64,000 nucleotides of DNA. Origin: Blastomussa wellsi (lineage: Eukaryota > Cnidaria > Anthozoa > Scleractinia > Plerogyridae). The stretch is from assembly GCA_947652115.1 (NCBI GenBank), contig OX393564.1, positions 1,648,786-1,712,785 on the forward strand, written 5' to 3'. Positions 11,132 to 24,200 of the stretch are shown here, piece by piece (position 1 is the stretch's first letter; each line of letters begins with the position of its first letter). The translations under genes and the position numbers were made by a program. The notes under the pieces were generated by a model. The model did not search any database. It saw only the letters and a list, made by a program, of their open reading frames with translations, and had not been told where the DNA came from.

Positions 11132-14100
11132 CTAACTTTCAGAATCACCAAAATCAAATCTGAAGTTATTGTCTGATTTTTCAAATTTCCAATCATCTCC
11201 AAGTGTATCAGGGTGTCTCTGAAACAAAACAAAAATTCCTGGCTATTAGTAAGTGCAAATAACCTTTTTGTTCTCCAAGCTTATAATAACAGGGAGTTTA
11301 ATAATTCCCGTGCCTGCATGGTTACCAATTTTAAATTCTAGAGGCTAAGAAATGTATTTTGTAGCTTTCTTGGCATCAAGCGGACAAGGTAATGAACCAT
11401 CATGATAATACTGTTTTGTTGAAAACAGAAAAAACTGAAGTTTTTAATAAAAGCAAAATAATTTGTAATTTTGACCACAAGACAGCCACTTTTGAAGTTG
11501 GATATTGATGCGCACTTCAGTGAATTGCTTTTATGTCTAAAGAGTGATCAGTAATAGTTATGGTGAATTTGAAGAAAAAATAATAAAACAAAGACAAAAG
11601 GTTTATCCGAGTTTCAATCCACAGTAATCTAACTTCTAAATTTAAATATAAATTCTGAGCAAATTACCTAGCAAAATCATCCCAATACTGTAGCTTGTAT
11701 ATTAAGAAATTAAAAGAAATGAAACTAACCTGTGTATCAGATTCTTTTGATTTTGTCTGGCAGACTTTAACAAATATGCTTCTTTGGTCTTCCTTATTGA
11801 TGGCTGACAGCTTTGGCTTCACAGATGGCCCTAGATATGAAAATTTAATGATTAAGTATCAGTTTTTTAAAGGAGCTACATCACAGAATTTAGGGTTCTT
11901 TTTTGTGACGAACATATTGAAATTAGCCTTAAAACGTTGGAAATCTAAAACTAATAGTCTACTAAGGGAAAAAAACACCAAAGACCTGATACTAACAAAA
12001 AGCAACAAGGATGGTTAAGGATGGAGAAGATTGAGACAGATTACAAATGACGATTTTGAAAAATTTAGGCTAAATTTTTCAAAATGCACGAATCCTGACG
12101 TAGCTCCTTTAATTTATCATTAATGAGATAAAAATTATATTGTACTGTTAGTAGCAATTACCATACTTTAGATATGGTGGGTGGGTTAAGCCCTCAGCTG
12201 GCCATAGCTGAGATTATGATGATGTGCTCTTAGGCAAGTTGACTGTTTGTAACTCTAACATTGACTCTCTCCACCCAGGTATATTCCATAAATGGAAACC
12301 CAGGGTTGTCAATAAGATCTGAAGTATGCAGAGATAATTTTGAAAGTAGACGGCACTGGGGGCCCTTTTTTTAAGCGTTTTTGTAAGGACCGCTTTCTTC
12401 TCGCTTACCTATGCCAAATTGTAGCAGGCGAAAACGAATAATTAGCCGGCGATATCGCCGGTCGCCAGCGCTTATTGACAACCCTGGATACCTGCAAAAT
12501 ATTGCTTGGGGTTCCCTTTATGGACTAGCATTCCATCCAGGAGAGAGTTGAGAAATACTCTTTCCAGAACCAGGATAAGGTACTGTGGTATGGGCCACTT
12601 GGCATTTAGCCTATTTTTTCAAATTCGCCATTTGTAATCTGTTTCAATCTTCTCTATCCTTAACCATCCTTGTGTCTTTTTGGTTTAGCATCAATTCTTT
12701 GGTGTTTTCCTATTATTTTGAAGTTTCTTTTCAGGGTAATTTGATCCGCCACAATAAAATGACTCAAAATATCATGATGTAGCTCGGGTAATAACAAATT
12801 TAATTATAATTATTGCATTCTTCTAAGGGCAATAAAGATAGCCTAAAATTTTGTCTGGGTAGGGGATAAAAACTTGCAAACGAGGCTTAAAGTTCAGACT
12901 TATGAACTACAAATTAACATTAACTGTTCCATTATTGAAGGTAACTCATATTAAACAACATCACCTTGTTTTTCTTTGCTTTTATCCTCTTGCATCTTTT
13001 TCCTGTAGTCTCCAAACATTGAAAACATTAGCTGCCTTTTTCGTGGCTGGAATTAAATACAAATTTGCCAATAGGTTTTTCACAGCCTGAGTTGACCACA
13101 TGATAATCAAATACAAGCCAGGGGCCCACATCACACATGTAGTAAAACTGTGAGGACAGATCTTATTACCCTACACTGATCAGTCAGGAAAACAAAACGA
13201 TTATTCTGGCAAATTTGGAAGACAATAAAGTAATTCCCATTGGTTTTAATGACAGGAAACTGTTTGAGAATCTTGAAAGAAGAAAAATGATTCAGCTGTC
13301 TTCAAAATATTGAGTACCCTCTCCATGCTAGTCCCATCTCCCTTCTACAATCTCTCCACCTGTACACCATTGATTAGAATATTGAGACAGATTCCATTAA
13401 TATAAACATTCCCACATGCAGAGTTGTTTTTTACCTTTTCTCCAAGACAAGAAAATTAAGTTGATGCTGAATTCTACTAGCAAGAGGTCCAAGAACTTAC
13501 CAAGGGTGTTTTAGAAGACTTTAATGATCTTAAATGACGGTAAACAACTTCAACTATCAAATGAAAGAGAGAGTTTTTATATTAAAAGCAAAAGAAGAAG
13601 AACATGCCACAGTGTTTGTTTAACAGTAATATGCAGGGCTGTCAAAATAAGCTGGCACATTTCACCTGCTATTCCGAATACTGCGCCGGCTACTCAGAAT
13701 GTTAGTAGGTCAGTTCTAAGCGTTATATTGGAGAAATAAAATGAAAATAGATGCCTACTTTTTGGATGGAACCTGCTACTCAAATACCTACTGACGTCCC
13801 TGAATATGCTGTTTACAAGTACAGAAGAACTGTACCTTATTAATTATGGCCACCCTGTTAATATATAAGGCTATACCTTGTTCGGCTCTTGCTCCATGTA
13901 CCATATGGAAATGTAGTACATTGTTTTACCTTTGTTCACAATTCTTAGTAGTTTGGGGCAGCATTGTTTCTTATCATTTGTTTCTTTTGTTCTACGTGTG
14001 TCTGTCCAGTACATTTTTTTTGGCCCAAGAAAAAACTAAATCAGCCATTTTCTTTAATTAATATGGCCATCCTGTTAATATGGCCAGATTTTTGTAGCCA

Positions 14101-14797
14101 GTCAATGATTGGATAATCAAATTATTTAAAATTTTATGAAACATAAAACAATTCTGGGCGTGGAGCAATTGATGATTAGAACTGTTAATTTGATAAATTT
14201 CTTATCTTTATTTACCTTGTTTCTTATCAGGTTTTTGAAAAGCCAGACCCATTTCAAGTTGTTCAATGCACCAGTTCAGCTCACACTGAAACCTGTCCTC
14301 TGCTGACTGAAAATTTTCAAAAAATGAAATATTAAATGATGGTGCTATATACCTCAGGGATTCCTGGCATAAACTGAGCAAATAGGTCAGGGTTCAACGG
14401 TTGAGGGCCGGTACACTGTACGTCTATCTGAAAAGACATTTTCCATATCTCCCTACATATGATATCACACACGAACTAAACAGCACTCATGAATAGGGTT
14501 GTACAGAAATTATGGAGTTATGCAGTAATCTTGCCAACAATCTTTTTACCTCACTAGATTCTTGTGTTATATCTGCATCATTTTCACATGTATTTTCCCC
14601 CGAAATCTGGTCTGACTCCTAAGAAATACGCAAAGAAATACAGACTTCATTAAAGATTTTCTTGACAAATTTTATGGAATTTTAAGAAACAATACCTGAA
14701 GTTTCTGTTCTTGTTTTTTACGCTTCACAGCTTCCTTTTTCTTCCTGTTTTTTCGCTGTTTTGCCGTGAGCTCTTTCCCTACTTCTCCATCCGCCAT
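11132..14797 (-). CDS. C8orf33 / UPF0488 family protein
   Basis: Complete gene. Exons in transcript order: 14696-14797, 14550-14618, 14216-14306, 13501-13553, 12965-13046, 11730-11830, 11132-11218; all phases agree and give about 194 residues. The N-terminus is strongly basic (KQRKNRKKKEAVKRKK). The family core is clear: ELNWCIEQLEMGLAFQKP, then RSLKSSKTPL joined across an intron to PRKRQLMFSMFGDYRKKM, and a C-terminal FRFDF motif, as in human C8orf33. The family has no assigned enzymatic domain; the basic stretches suggest nuclear or nucleolar location (inference). The start codon lies within AAGATGGCGGA, a YY1-type site often found at animal translation starts. It is head-to-head with the Cys-rich gene at 14962. 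Confidence 0.88.
12166..12600 (+). mobile_element. SINE body split by a hAT-like MITE
   Basis: SINE body sequence (around TGCTCTTAGGCAAG, CACCCAGGTATATTCC, then TGGACTAGCATTCCATCC and GGGCCACT) is interrupted at 12301-12486 by a separate inverted-repeat element. It lies in an intron of the C8orf33-like gene. Confidence 0.65.
12301..12486. mobile_element. hAT-like MITE with CAGGGTTGTC ends
   Basis: The 186 bp element begins CAGGGTTGTCAATAAG and ends with its complement. Flanks resemble each other (GGAAACC and GGATACC), consistent with a 7-8 bp target duplication. Relatives lie at 13634 and 22482, and a weaker one at 25969. Confidence 0.7.
13634..13802. mobile_element. hAT-like MITE, CAGGG family
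   Basis: It begins CAGGGCTGTCAAAATAAG, ends GTCCCTG and is flanked by AATATG on both sides. Internally it matches the copy at 22482-22658 in reverse orientation (CCTGCTATTC, TCAGTTCTAAGCGTTATATT). It lies in the intron directly upstream of exon 13501-13553. Confidence 0.75.
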
Positions 14798-14961
14798 CTT
14801 GGATCTTCTTTCCCAACTCATCCAATCAAATCAAAGAATATTGAAATTTTTCAACCAATGAGAACGCGACGATGTAGCCAATGAAATGTCTCGGGACTGC
14901 GCCAAATGCGCGCGTTACGTGCTACGGAAATTCAACGGTTTGTTTACAAACAAACACTTCA
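14798..14961. promoter_or_regulatory. Short bidirectional promoter between C8orf33-like and Cys-rich genes
   Basis: Only 164 bp separate the two opposed start codons. It contains an E2F-type site (GCGCCAAA, 14899-14906), two CCAAT-type sequences (near 14854 and 14878) and a CpG-rich core (GCGCGCGTTACG), features of a housekeeping or cell-cycle bidirectional promoter. Confidence 0.6.
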
Positions 14962-16122
14962 ATGGCTTCCGTAATGGATGTTGAAATGCCCGCTCGCTAT
15001 TTTTTGAGCGAAGCGATTGATTTTTACCACAATTTTCACGGAGAATGCGAAGACTGCGGTCAGATAGTTCCAGAGTGGTCGCTATTACAATGTCAATATG
15101 GCTTTTGTGGTAAATTTTTCTGCCAAAACTGTGGATTTCGTTGTCGAAGATGTGGTGATCACGAAGCCCGCGCAGTTTCCCTTTGCTCTACTCACGCCAG
15201 ACTCGTTTATCCGCCTTGTGATGGATGTAAAAAACAATTTTGTGATGTATGTTCTAAAATATCCGTTACTCAGGTACGTATAAACAACTCAATTTCATAT
15301 GGTGACGTGGCGTATAATTTTTGCAAAATTGTACATAATTTTAGTTCATGTTAACTATTGTACATGTATCATTGAGAAAAGTAAAACAGACTTCTGGTTG
15401 TATTGAAGTTTGTGCACTGAGGTAAAACCAGATCTGATTTCGGATCAAATGCATATGCCGAGTAAAACACGTTTCACAGACTGAGATAAATAATTAAAGA
15501 AATCGATCTTAAACCTTTTGTGTGAAGATTGCCATTTTTAGCCAAAAATTGGCTTTGACGTTCATCTCATTTAGGTTGATATTGTGTAATTCAAACGTTT
15601 TTAACTTCTAATAAATTTGCACTGTAGAAAAGTATTTAACGATTATGTAGAACACGATACTTAACATTTAAATAAAACAATTTTGAGGGGTTCCAGTCAT
15701 AACAGGTGTCACAATAGAAACAGAAATCGTGGTTGTATTAAAACAAAAAGCGTGTGGTGGGAGGTCTTCATCTTTTCACTATTAATTCGGCACTTTCTAG
15801 AATACATCTACTTTATATTAATGAAATTTCGTATCTTGTTTTAAAGTGTAAATCTTGTCTGAAGCATTTCTGCACCAAATGTCAAAATCGAGAAAACGAG
15901 AACATCGACAAGGGTGCAACATGTGACCAGTGCGACATGAAAGTACTCCGAACTCTGCAAGAGATTTGCCGCAGCAACATCAGGCACACAATCAGGGGAG
16001 CTATTGGAATCGAGGGAACGTCTGTTCATATGCTGCAGTTAAGAGACATTGACCAAAATGTTCAGCACCTTCCCCTCCCTGGACCTGTGAAGAACTATGT
16101 GTGCTACAAATATAAAGATTGA
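14962..16122 (+). CDS. Uncharacterised Cys-rich zinc-binding-type protein
   Basis: Two exons, 14962-15273 and 15847-16122, join in phase 0 (CAG/gtacgt ... ttaaag) and give about 195 residues. The first exon and the start of the second hold many Cys pairs (ECEDCGQ, CGKFFCQNCGFRCRRCGDH, CDGCKKQFCDVC, CKSCLKHFCTKC, CDQCD) plus spaced His, a pattern typical of tandem treble-clef or RING/B-box-like zinc sites. The remainder is a charged region rich in Gln and Leu ending LPLPGPVKNYVCYKYKD. I do not recognise the family and assign no function. The start at 14962 is preferred because it follows a cleaner leader; an in-frame upstream ATG lies at 14881 within the promoter. No signal peptide or membrane segment is seen. 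Confidence 0.68.
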
Positions 16123-18272
16123 CTTTCCCTCCCCCTCCTCCTTTGGGGAACAGGAGAACGGAAGTGCAGTGGAAAAATCCCAACGTGTTTATAATTTAGA
16201 ATGAATGCATGTTTGAACTCACAGTAACCAAATAATACTCTCAGTTGTTGATTTATTAAAAAGTTTAAGTTATAGTAAAGTTTAGATTTTGTTGAAAAAG
16301 TTAAATATGGCATATGCAACTGAAGCTAGCAAAATGAATGCAAGACTAGAGCCAAATTTAGAGTAAAAATTACTTGGTAAATAAAATTAATAGCTAATTA
16401 ATTTCATAAAGACAAGACTTTTGTCTTCCACATGATAAGGCAATGTGCAATTATGCACCAATGTACTACCAATGAGTGTACTTTTGGTAAGGAAAGTATT
16501 TATTTAGCAAGAAGTTGGAATTTGATGGAAGACAAAAATAAAAGCACATTAACAAAGTTGAAAATAAATTAACTGAAAGAGTTGTGATAATTATGCATTA
16601 ATTTGTGGTTACTGAAAACACCCATACCGTCCCTGTGGATGATCATTGAAATTAATTCCAAGGGTAGTGGGAGGGGGGTCGGGAGTTTTAAAGACCACAT
16701 ATTTTACAGGCAAGTACGAAACTAAACTGGAATTTTCAGAGAAAAGGAGGGGTTTAGGCTTGATTTTCAGCCGCTGTTCGGGAAACGAGCCCGCACTCCC
16801 CAAAAACTCACGAGCCTAGGAGGGGTTTGGACAAAATAAAATACTGTGCGAGGGAGTTGAATGTGCACAACAATCATGACATTTCCCTTGGACGTTATTT
16901 TTTGTCTTACCTGTAGAAGCCAAACACGAGCAAGATTAGGTGCAATGGGGTCATATGTTAATGAGTGTAAAAGTCATAAAAACAAGGAGCAAAATCAGCT
17001 TTTACCAGATGTTCTCTACCAAGGGTTGAGAAGATCTGGCTACGAGACTATGTCTTTCCTATTGCAAAATAAATAAGCTTTAATTTAGTTAATAATTTCA
17101 ACAAATTAAAACAATTTTATTGCACACATTTTGAACTATCAATCCCTTCCATTGCTGTAAAATAGTCAATTTACAAAGGTTATCAACTCTTTCATTCACA
17201 TAAAATTATGTGGAGGAAGCAGTTCACATAAATCTTCATTTTTAATGAATTAAAGATGAAACTGTTAGTTGACAGTTACTAGAGTTTCACCCATGAAATG
17301 ATCATCAACGATCAGCATACTTTTTCTCTACATGCTGAAAATTTGGGACAGTTTCTTAAAATAAAAGACTTATAATTATCTAATGCTTTGCTATCAGAAA
17401 ACTCGTTAAGGAGACATTGCTTCTTGATGTATAAACACCTTCCTGATAAATAATTACCGGTAATGTAGTGAAAATTCACCTTTAGTCAATGGTTACAAAA
17501 ACACGAGAGACAGTGTTTTATCACATTTCCGAACACCAAGAAGGGAGTTGAAAATATGACACACAGCTAAGTATTTTTGACAAACTTTGAGGTGTTTGGA
17601 AATGTGATGAAACACTCTCTTGAGTGTTTGATATATCTTCTTAATAGAAACTAAGACTAAGGAGAAAATGAAGGAAAAAATCTTCTCATCAAGTTAAAAC
17701 AAAGGAAATCAGAGCAGTGACCATGGTTTGGAAACGTGATCTCAATTCAGCAAAGATTTTGACTTTTATTTCTTTGTTTTCTCCATAGTATTAGTTTCAG
17801 TCGAGAAGATATAATTATCAAACACTTGACAAAGTGTTTTCTCACATTTTCAAACACCTCAACGTTCATCAAAAACACTCTGCCATGTGTCATATTTTCA
17901 ACTCTCTTCTCTGTGTTTGAAAATGTGACCAAAACTGTCCTCAGTGTTTGATATTATGTAAAAATCTAGGCTAATTAAGTACACATAGTTTCCAAACCAT
18001 TACCTGATTTCAAAACTTTGAGTGGAATCCATGGTGGTGCTTAGTTTTAATATTAAGTACTTCACTTGACTGTATGACCTGCTACGTACTTGCTTTTGTT
18101 GTGATTCGTTAAATAAAATTCAAAACGAAAGGAATAAATCACTACTGTTTGAATTAAAAACTTGAAATATATAAATTATTTAAAAATATTTTAAAAATAT
18201 ATCGAGTGGGACATATATTTTAATAATATTTCTGTATTAAATTTATCTGATACTGTTATTAAAATTGTGTCT
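16123..18272. other. Intergenic region between convergent Cys-rich and CLCN6 genes
   Basis: AT-rich, with no exon recognised. It holds the two 3'UTRs and the foldback element at 17513-17955. Confidence 0.6.
17513..17955. repeat. Foldback element with long inverted arms
   Basis: The arm near 17513-17640 (GAACACCAAGAAGGGAGTTG, CTTGAGTGTTTGAT) reappears inverted near 17806-17953. AACACTC/GAGTGTT hairpins punctuate both arms. A single-arm relative lies at 10705-10920. Confidence 0.65.
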
Positions 18273-21200
18273 TTAATCATCATTTTCAAGGTTCTGTAGA
18301 CAGTGCTCCATGTATTCATGTGTTAAATTGTATCTTGTGATCATTCCCACCAGCTGAAAAAAAAAGACAACCACCTGAGTAACATTTTATTCATACAGCA
18401 TACTTCTTGCTAGTGGTTTGCTAGGATCCAGTTGTTGAAAGTGTGGATAATGTTATCTGCCACATAAATATGCCAGCTAGCAGACAGATTTGTTGGTAAA
18501 ACAAACTACGCTATCTACTGGCTAGTGATTTATCTGGTAAATAGCGTTATCCAACCTTTTCAGTACACTAAGGAAATTTCCTCGCTCAAAAACACAAATT
18601 CATCTGCATATACCATATGAGCTAATATCTCATGCTCTACAAATATGGCAAGCTTATGCATCAACATGAACAGCCAGGGAGCTCAAATATTGCAATTTTT
18701 TGTGTTTTTATTAAAACAATTATTATAATTATTCCATTTGCTCTTGTTGGACATGATTATAGCCAACACGGACTCGTGCTACATGCCTTGTTGGCAATCT
18801 ACCATCCCAAATCGCTGATCACGGAATCAATGTGAAATATACCGTGGAATCTCACATTAGTTCTCAAACCTTCCATGGAAATGGCAATTAGTGAAATTGG
18901 TAGTTAAATTGCAGTTTTCAACTTGGAGTAAGAGAATCAAGCTGAGGTCCAACATAAGTTTGCTTTGGGTTATTGAAGGTTTGAGAAACTGAGGGTTTGA
19001 GATGCTGGGACACCGAGAAAAAACTGAAAATAAATCCCAGAAACACACAATGCCAGAAATGGACCAAAAATAAACTGAAATACTAATAAAAAAAGAACAC
19101 AGTGGCCCTACCTGTCCCTTGGTGTTAACAACTATCAAATGCCGCAGACCCATTGTCCTAAACAGGTTGAATACAAGTGGCACAGGAGTCCATGGGAACA
19201 CCATATATGGGCATGGGTTCATATACGGGGTTACATCCTAAAAAAAACAAAAAAAAACAATTTCTGGATTGCAAATCCTATAAATATTAAATTAATAATA
19301 ATAATAATAATAAATTTCTGTAGCGCTATTTTGTTCAATAGCCATTTACAAAATAGTCAAGATACTAAAACAATTTGTCTGACTAAAAATTTAAAAAATA
19401 AAGAAAAAACCTACTAACAATTAAATTAAATTACTGGTAATTATATTATGTGACAATGGATGGACATTTCGAGAACCAAAAGAAATTTTCCTTTTTTGCC
19501 ATGGTGTGCATAGATGTTGCCAGTGATATAGAATAATTTATAAACTTAAACTTGACAGAACGATTAAGCTCCCCTCTCTAGCAAGATCCCTCAACAGGTC
19601 TTTTACAAAGAAATAAAATATAATGGCTTTTTTACCATAATTTTTTGCTGGTCTTCAAATTCAATGTGTAGATCATGAATGTCAGGAAACCTTGGGTACT
19701 CTTCTGTCATGCTTGCAAAATTGAGTTCTGGCCGATTGATTTTCTAAAATGATAGAAAAGAAAAAAAGAAAAACTATATTAATGAAAACAGATATGACAT
19801 ACCGGTATGTACATGACATATTAAATTTGAATTTCAAAATTACACTAATTTTATTAAATGGGCCTTTCTATTTACAGTTTAACTAACAACAGTACATTGG
19901 CAGACTGGCTTCACAAGCCCCCACCGTCATTCCAAGCAGCCAGTACTTTAGATACGGTAATTCGAAATTTTTATAACTGTACTTCCCCCTCAAAAATGTA
20001 AGTAAAGGAGACCGTAAATTCACCTGGGAATTCTCTGAGTAGAAAACTCTTCTCTTTAGCAGAGTTACTAGTTGTGACCTGAGGATGATCCCATGAAACG
20101 TTAGAGCCTGAGGCTCCTCTTCCTCTGGGTCTTTCATAGCAGGGGCTGGTACAGCACTAGAATCTGGTACAGATGCACTGTAATGGACAACTGCAAAAAA
20201 GCGAATTATCACTAATAAATAGAGAACAAGCAGATAGTAGACTGTAGTGCTACTACTACTATGGCAGCGGCAGCGGGGCGGTGCTGGTGGTGGTAGTGGT
20301 GGTGATAGTGAGGGTGATGGTGGTGGTAGTCGTAGTAGTGGTGGTGGAAGTGATAGTAATGGTAGTAGTGAGGGTGGTGGTAGTGGTAGAAGTGGTGGTG
20401 GTGGTGGTGGAAGCGGTGGTGGAGGTGGTAGTGGTGGTGGTGGCAGCAGTGGTGGTGCTGGTGGCGCAGGTGGTGGTGGCGATGGTGGTGGTGGCGATGG
20501 TGGTGGTGGTGGCGGCGGTAGTGGTGCTGGTGGTGCAGGTGGTGGTGGTAATGGTGGTGGTAGTAGTAATGGTATTACTACAACAACTACTATTACTACT
20601 GATTGTATAAATTAAATCAAAGAAGACTAAAAAGGCTTTTGGTTTCCCTAGGATCCTCACTACCTTCTAAATATAGATCTCCACTTCCTTTCACTTGTCT
20701 GAACATTTTTATTAATTATATTTATTTAGTTTCTGAGGTCAAAGAAATCACCCAAAACAAGATCATTCCATCCCAAAAATAAACTAAGGTGACTAGGAAG
20801 GAAGAACCTTTTCCAGGCCAAATTGGGCTTGTCGAGAAAAAACAGTCCAAACTGCCCTAAACCACCCAATTACAGGTGAGTACTGCAATTGACCTAACCT
20901 TTATCACAATCAAATGTCGCCATGTCTTGCTCTGAATAATTAACAACCAAATTGGCAAGCATCGGTGCAGAGGAAGAGATCACCAGAGAATCTTGATCAT
21001 CGTCCCTTTTTGGACTTTTTCCTTTGATATTCATGCCTTGACTCGCTGGATGGTGTTCAGAGCCAGTCCTACTCCTATGCAGTAAACCACTCTCTGCACC
21101 AGTCGTTAAAGTGCGCCGCAACTTCTGTTCACTTGTTAAATTGGAAAATGTAGTTGTACGAGCAAATTGTTCATTAGAAGAGTCAATGTGACCCATGGAG

Positions 21201-24200
21201 TTATTTTCGTTGGTGACAGTCTGTGGGGTGTTCTTGTCAATAGTGACTATTGGGAATGCATTGTGTGCTGTGGTCTTGAGAATTCCAACAATGGAGTGAA
21301 TTCTTGTATGAGGATAGATATATGACAGACAGGATTCCATGATGTCAGCTGCCTTTAATCTATGTGAAGAAAAACATAAGATATACAATGTGTTAATTCA
21401 GACATTTTTAGAAAGAGATGAGGCAACTTGCAGGGTAATGATGTGCGTGCTATTAAGCCACTCCTCCCATCTAATACCTGTACATTTCCTGGGGTGCTGT
21501 CCATTCTAGAAGGGGAACACTCTTTAATTTGATGTGAATGTCATAAAGTCCTTCATTAAACAAATCTCCTGACCACTTTGCAACCTGCAGAACAAAAGAT
21601 AAATGCTTCTGGCCACAGTTCATAATGGTGCGATGCATTTTAGATATACACTGTGACATTGTGGAGTAATCAAGTCAACAAGCAGGACCCTCTCGTGTTC
21701 CAACCTTCAACTGAGCTTACTAAATGGCCTGCTCCAAGAAGTTTCATATCAAACTAAGTTACTCTCCAGTAGTCATGCAGGGCTCCATATTTGCTTTTTC
21801 TCCAAGTCGTTGCATGCCTGATAACATACTTGCCCTGCAAAAATTTTACTCGCCCATTGAAAAAAAGGCAGCAGGACAACATATAATTATGTAATTGCCA
21901 CCACATCCATCAGAATAACAGCTGCCACGATATCACAGAGAATTACCAGCAGTTGACATCTAAATATTGAGCCTGCCATTGGTAATTTCATACATGGAGA
22001 ATTCTGCATCGTCCAAGTTGGTAGCCTAAAATTATGATTTTATCACAAAAATGTGACAAATTAATATATAATTCTGTTTTCCATAAGGCTTAGCATGGAG
22101 AATGAGTGGTCAGTGGTAAACTGTTGTTGTTGCAAAGTCAAACTTTACTCATCCACCAAATGACCTTATGGATTGTTTTGGTTGTCTATACGTCAAGTTT
22201 TTAGTCATCTCGGAAGACCGGACGACTACAAATATGGAATCCTGGTCATGAAGCTCCAAGGAGATACTACAATTGTGTCTCCATCTGCACAGAGCTGCAG
22301 TTGTGACATTTATTTGTTAATGTGTGTGCTGATCTCTTGACCAGTGCTCCCATTGAAGGATAAGATCAGAGTTGGTCATGCCTAAGTTTATTTAGTGTCT
22401 GCTAGTTTGTAATAACTAGTTTAATGATACCATCAGAAGGACTGTCAGATGAGTGCAAACTTCTTAATAACAACACCCATCCAGGAATATGTCAGTAGGT
22501 TTTTGAGTAGCAGGTTCCATCTAAAAATAGGCGGCTATTTTCATTTTATTTCTCCAATATAATGCTTAGAACTGACCTACTAACATCTAGAGTAGCTGGT
22601 GCAGTATTTGGAATAGCAGGTGAAATGCGCCGGTTGCCGGCTTATTTTGACAACCCTGCCCATCCATTAATAATGAAAGTGTATTTAGAGTTGGTGACTA
22701 AATAATGAGTTGAAACATAAATACCATGATTGTAATCATGATTGGCAGGCCATAACTGATTTCATTGGTTGATTCTATTAGTATGACAGTCAGGCTGATT
22801 GTCATGCGCACAACTCCACCCAAGAAAGATGCAGCTCCTATCAGCGCAAATGTCCCATGATATGTGTGTTGGTATCCCAGCATCCTAAAAACACAGGTGA
22901 CATCACTTTGTAAAACTAAGTCAGATGTGTAATTGAGAGAATCAATCACATTTTTCTCTTTAGTGCAAAAACATGACCTACTACATGTGTAATTTATGTT
23001 GGTAATACTTGAATGCAACTAATTATGTTTCAAAACCTCCAGCTGAGTGCATTTACTAGCCTCCCACGCAGACAACCTTTGGGCTTCATCACGCGTTCCT
23101 TCCCCACGGAGATCTGCTGAATGGAACGTCCACTTCCGTTCACGGGTACGAACCAAACAGAGGTAACTTTCCAGTTTTGGGAAAACAATTCACAGCATGT
23201 GATAGGATAGCTGTCATGCAATGAGTCAATACAGATTGTTTTCTTTAATTCGATTAAACAGCCTGTGAACAGAAGTGGACTGTTGATTAAGCAGATGTCT
23301 GTGGGGAAGGAACGCGTGACGAAGCCCAAAGGATGTCTGCGTGGGAGGGTATGCATTTACCTGCAGAGTTCTCCAATGAACCGGCCATAAGCTGCACCAC
23401 ATAACAAACAAGGGACAAACAAACCACTGGGAACACTTGCACCATACGTCCAGCAGGCCAAGAAGTAGAAACAGATAAAAAAGATCCCTAGTGACGGCAA
23501 ACTGAAGGCACCTAGATATATAGCAAGAAGAATGTTTCACACAAGTATGTTAAAAGATTCCATTCCCACTGTTATCTCTAACTGTGTCCTTAAACGTCCT
23601 CAAGTGAGTGATTACCATTGGAAAGTTTTGATCAGATGTTGTAGATGGCATTACTGCTAAAGTGGACGGTCCATTATGCTATCTTTTAGCAGAACAGCCA
23701 GCCAAGAGGTAGGCGGCAACCTTCATTGGCAGACAGCTATTTTTGAAATAAACAGCTGGCTGGCTGAAACTAGTAAGAACATTTTGTATAAAGAGAACTT
23801 ACAGATAGTAAAGAGAATGATCAGCAAAATACACAGGCCAAAAATTATTTTTAAACAGTTATTTGCCATGGGAAAATGTGTTCTTAAGTTCAGTGCACAT
23901 TGAATGACTTCCAGTATGGATTTCAACTGAAAGCAATTTACGGAAAGACACGACCACAGACTACAAATGGACTGGAATATCATCCATTGTCCAGTACCCA
24001 AGCAGAAATTTACCATCAACGTGGAAAAGCTGTCTGATTGCTGATTCTTGGGAAGTGAAGAACAATGTTGCCATGTCATTGTACTGCCCATCATGACAGA
24101 AATAAGGTTTCAAATTGGTGTTATTCCCATTTGTGCTGCCCTGTGGAAATAAAATTATTAAATATACCTACCGGTAAGTATAGATTTCCCTTGTGCAGTG

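Noticed and set aside
20247..20615. Long open frames on both strands encoding Gly/Ser-, Val- or Thr-rich proteins
   Set aside because: They arise from a GGT/GGC trinucleotide array inside a CLCN6 intron and have no splice or start context.
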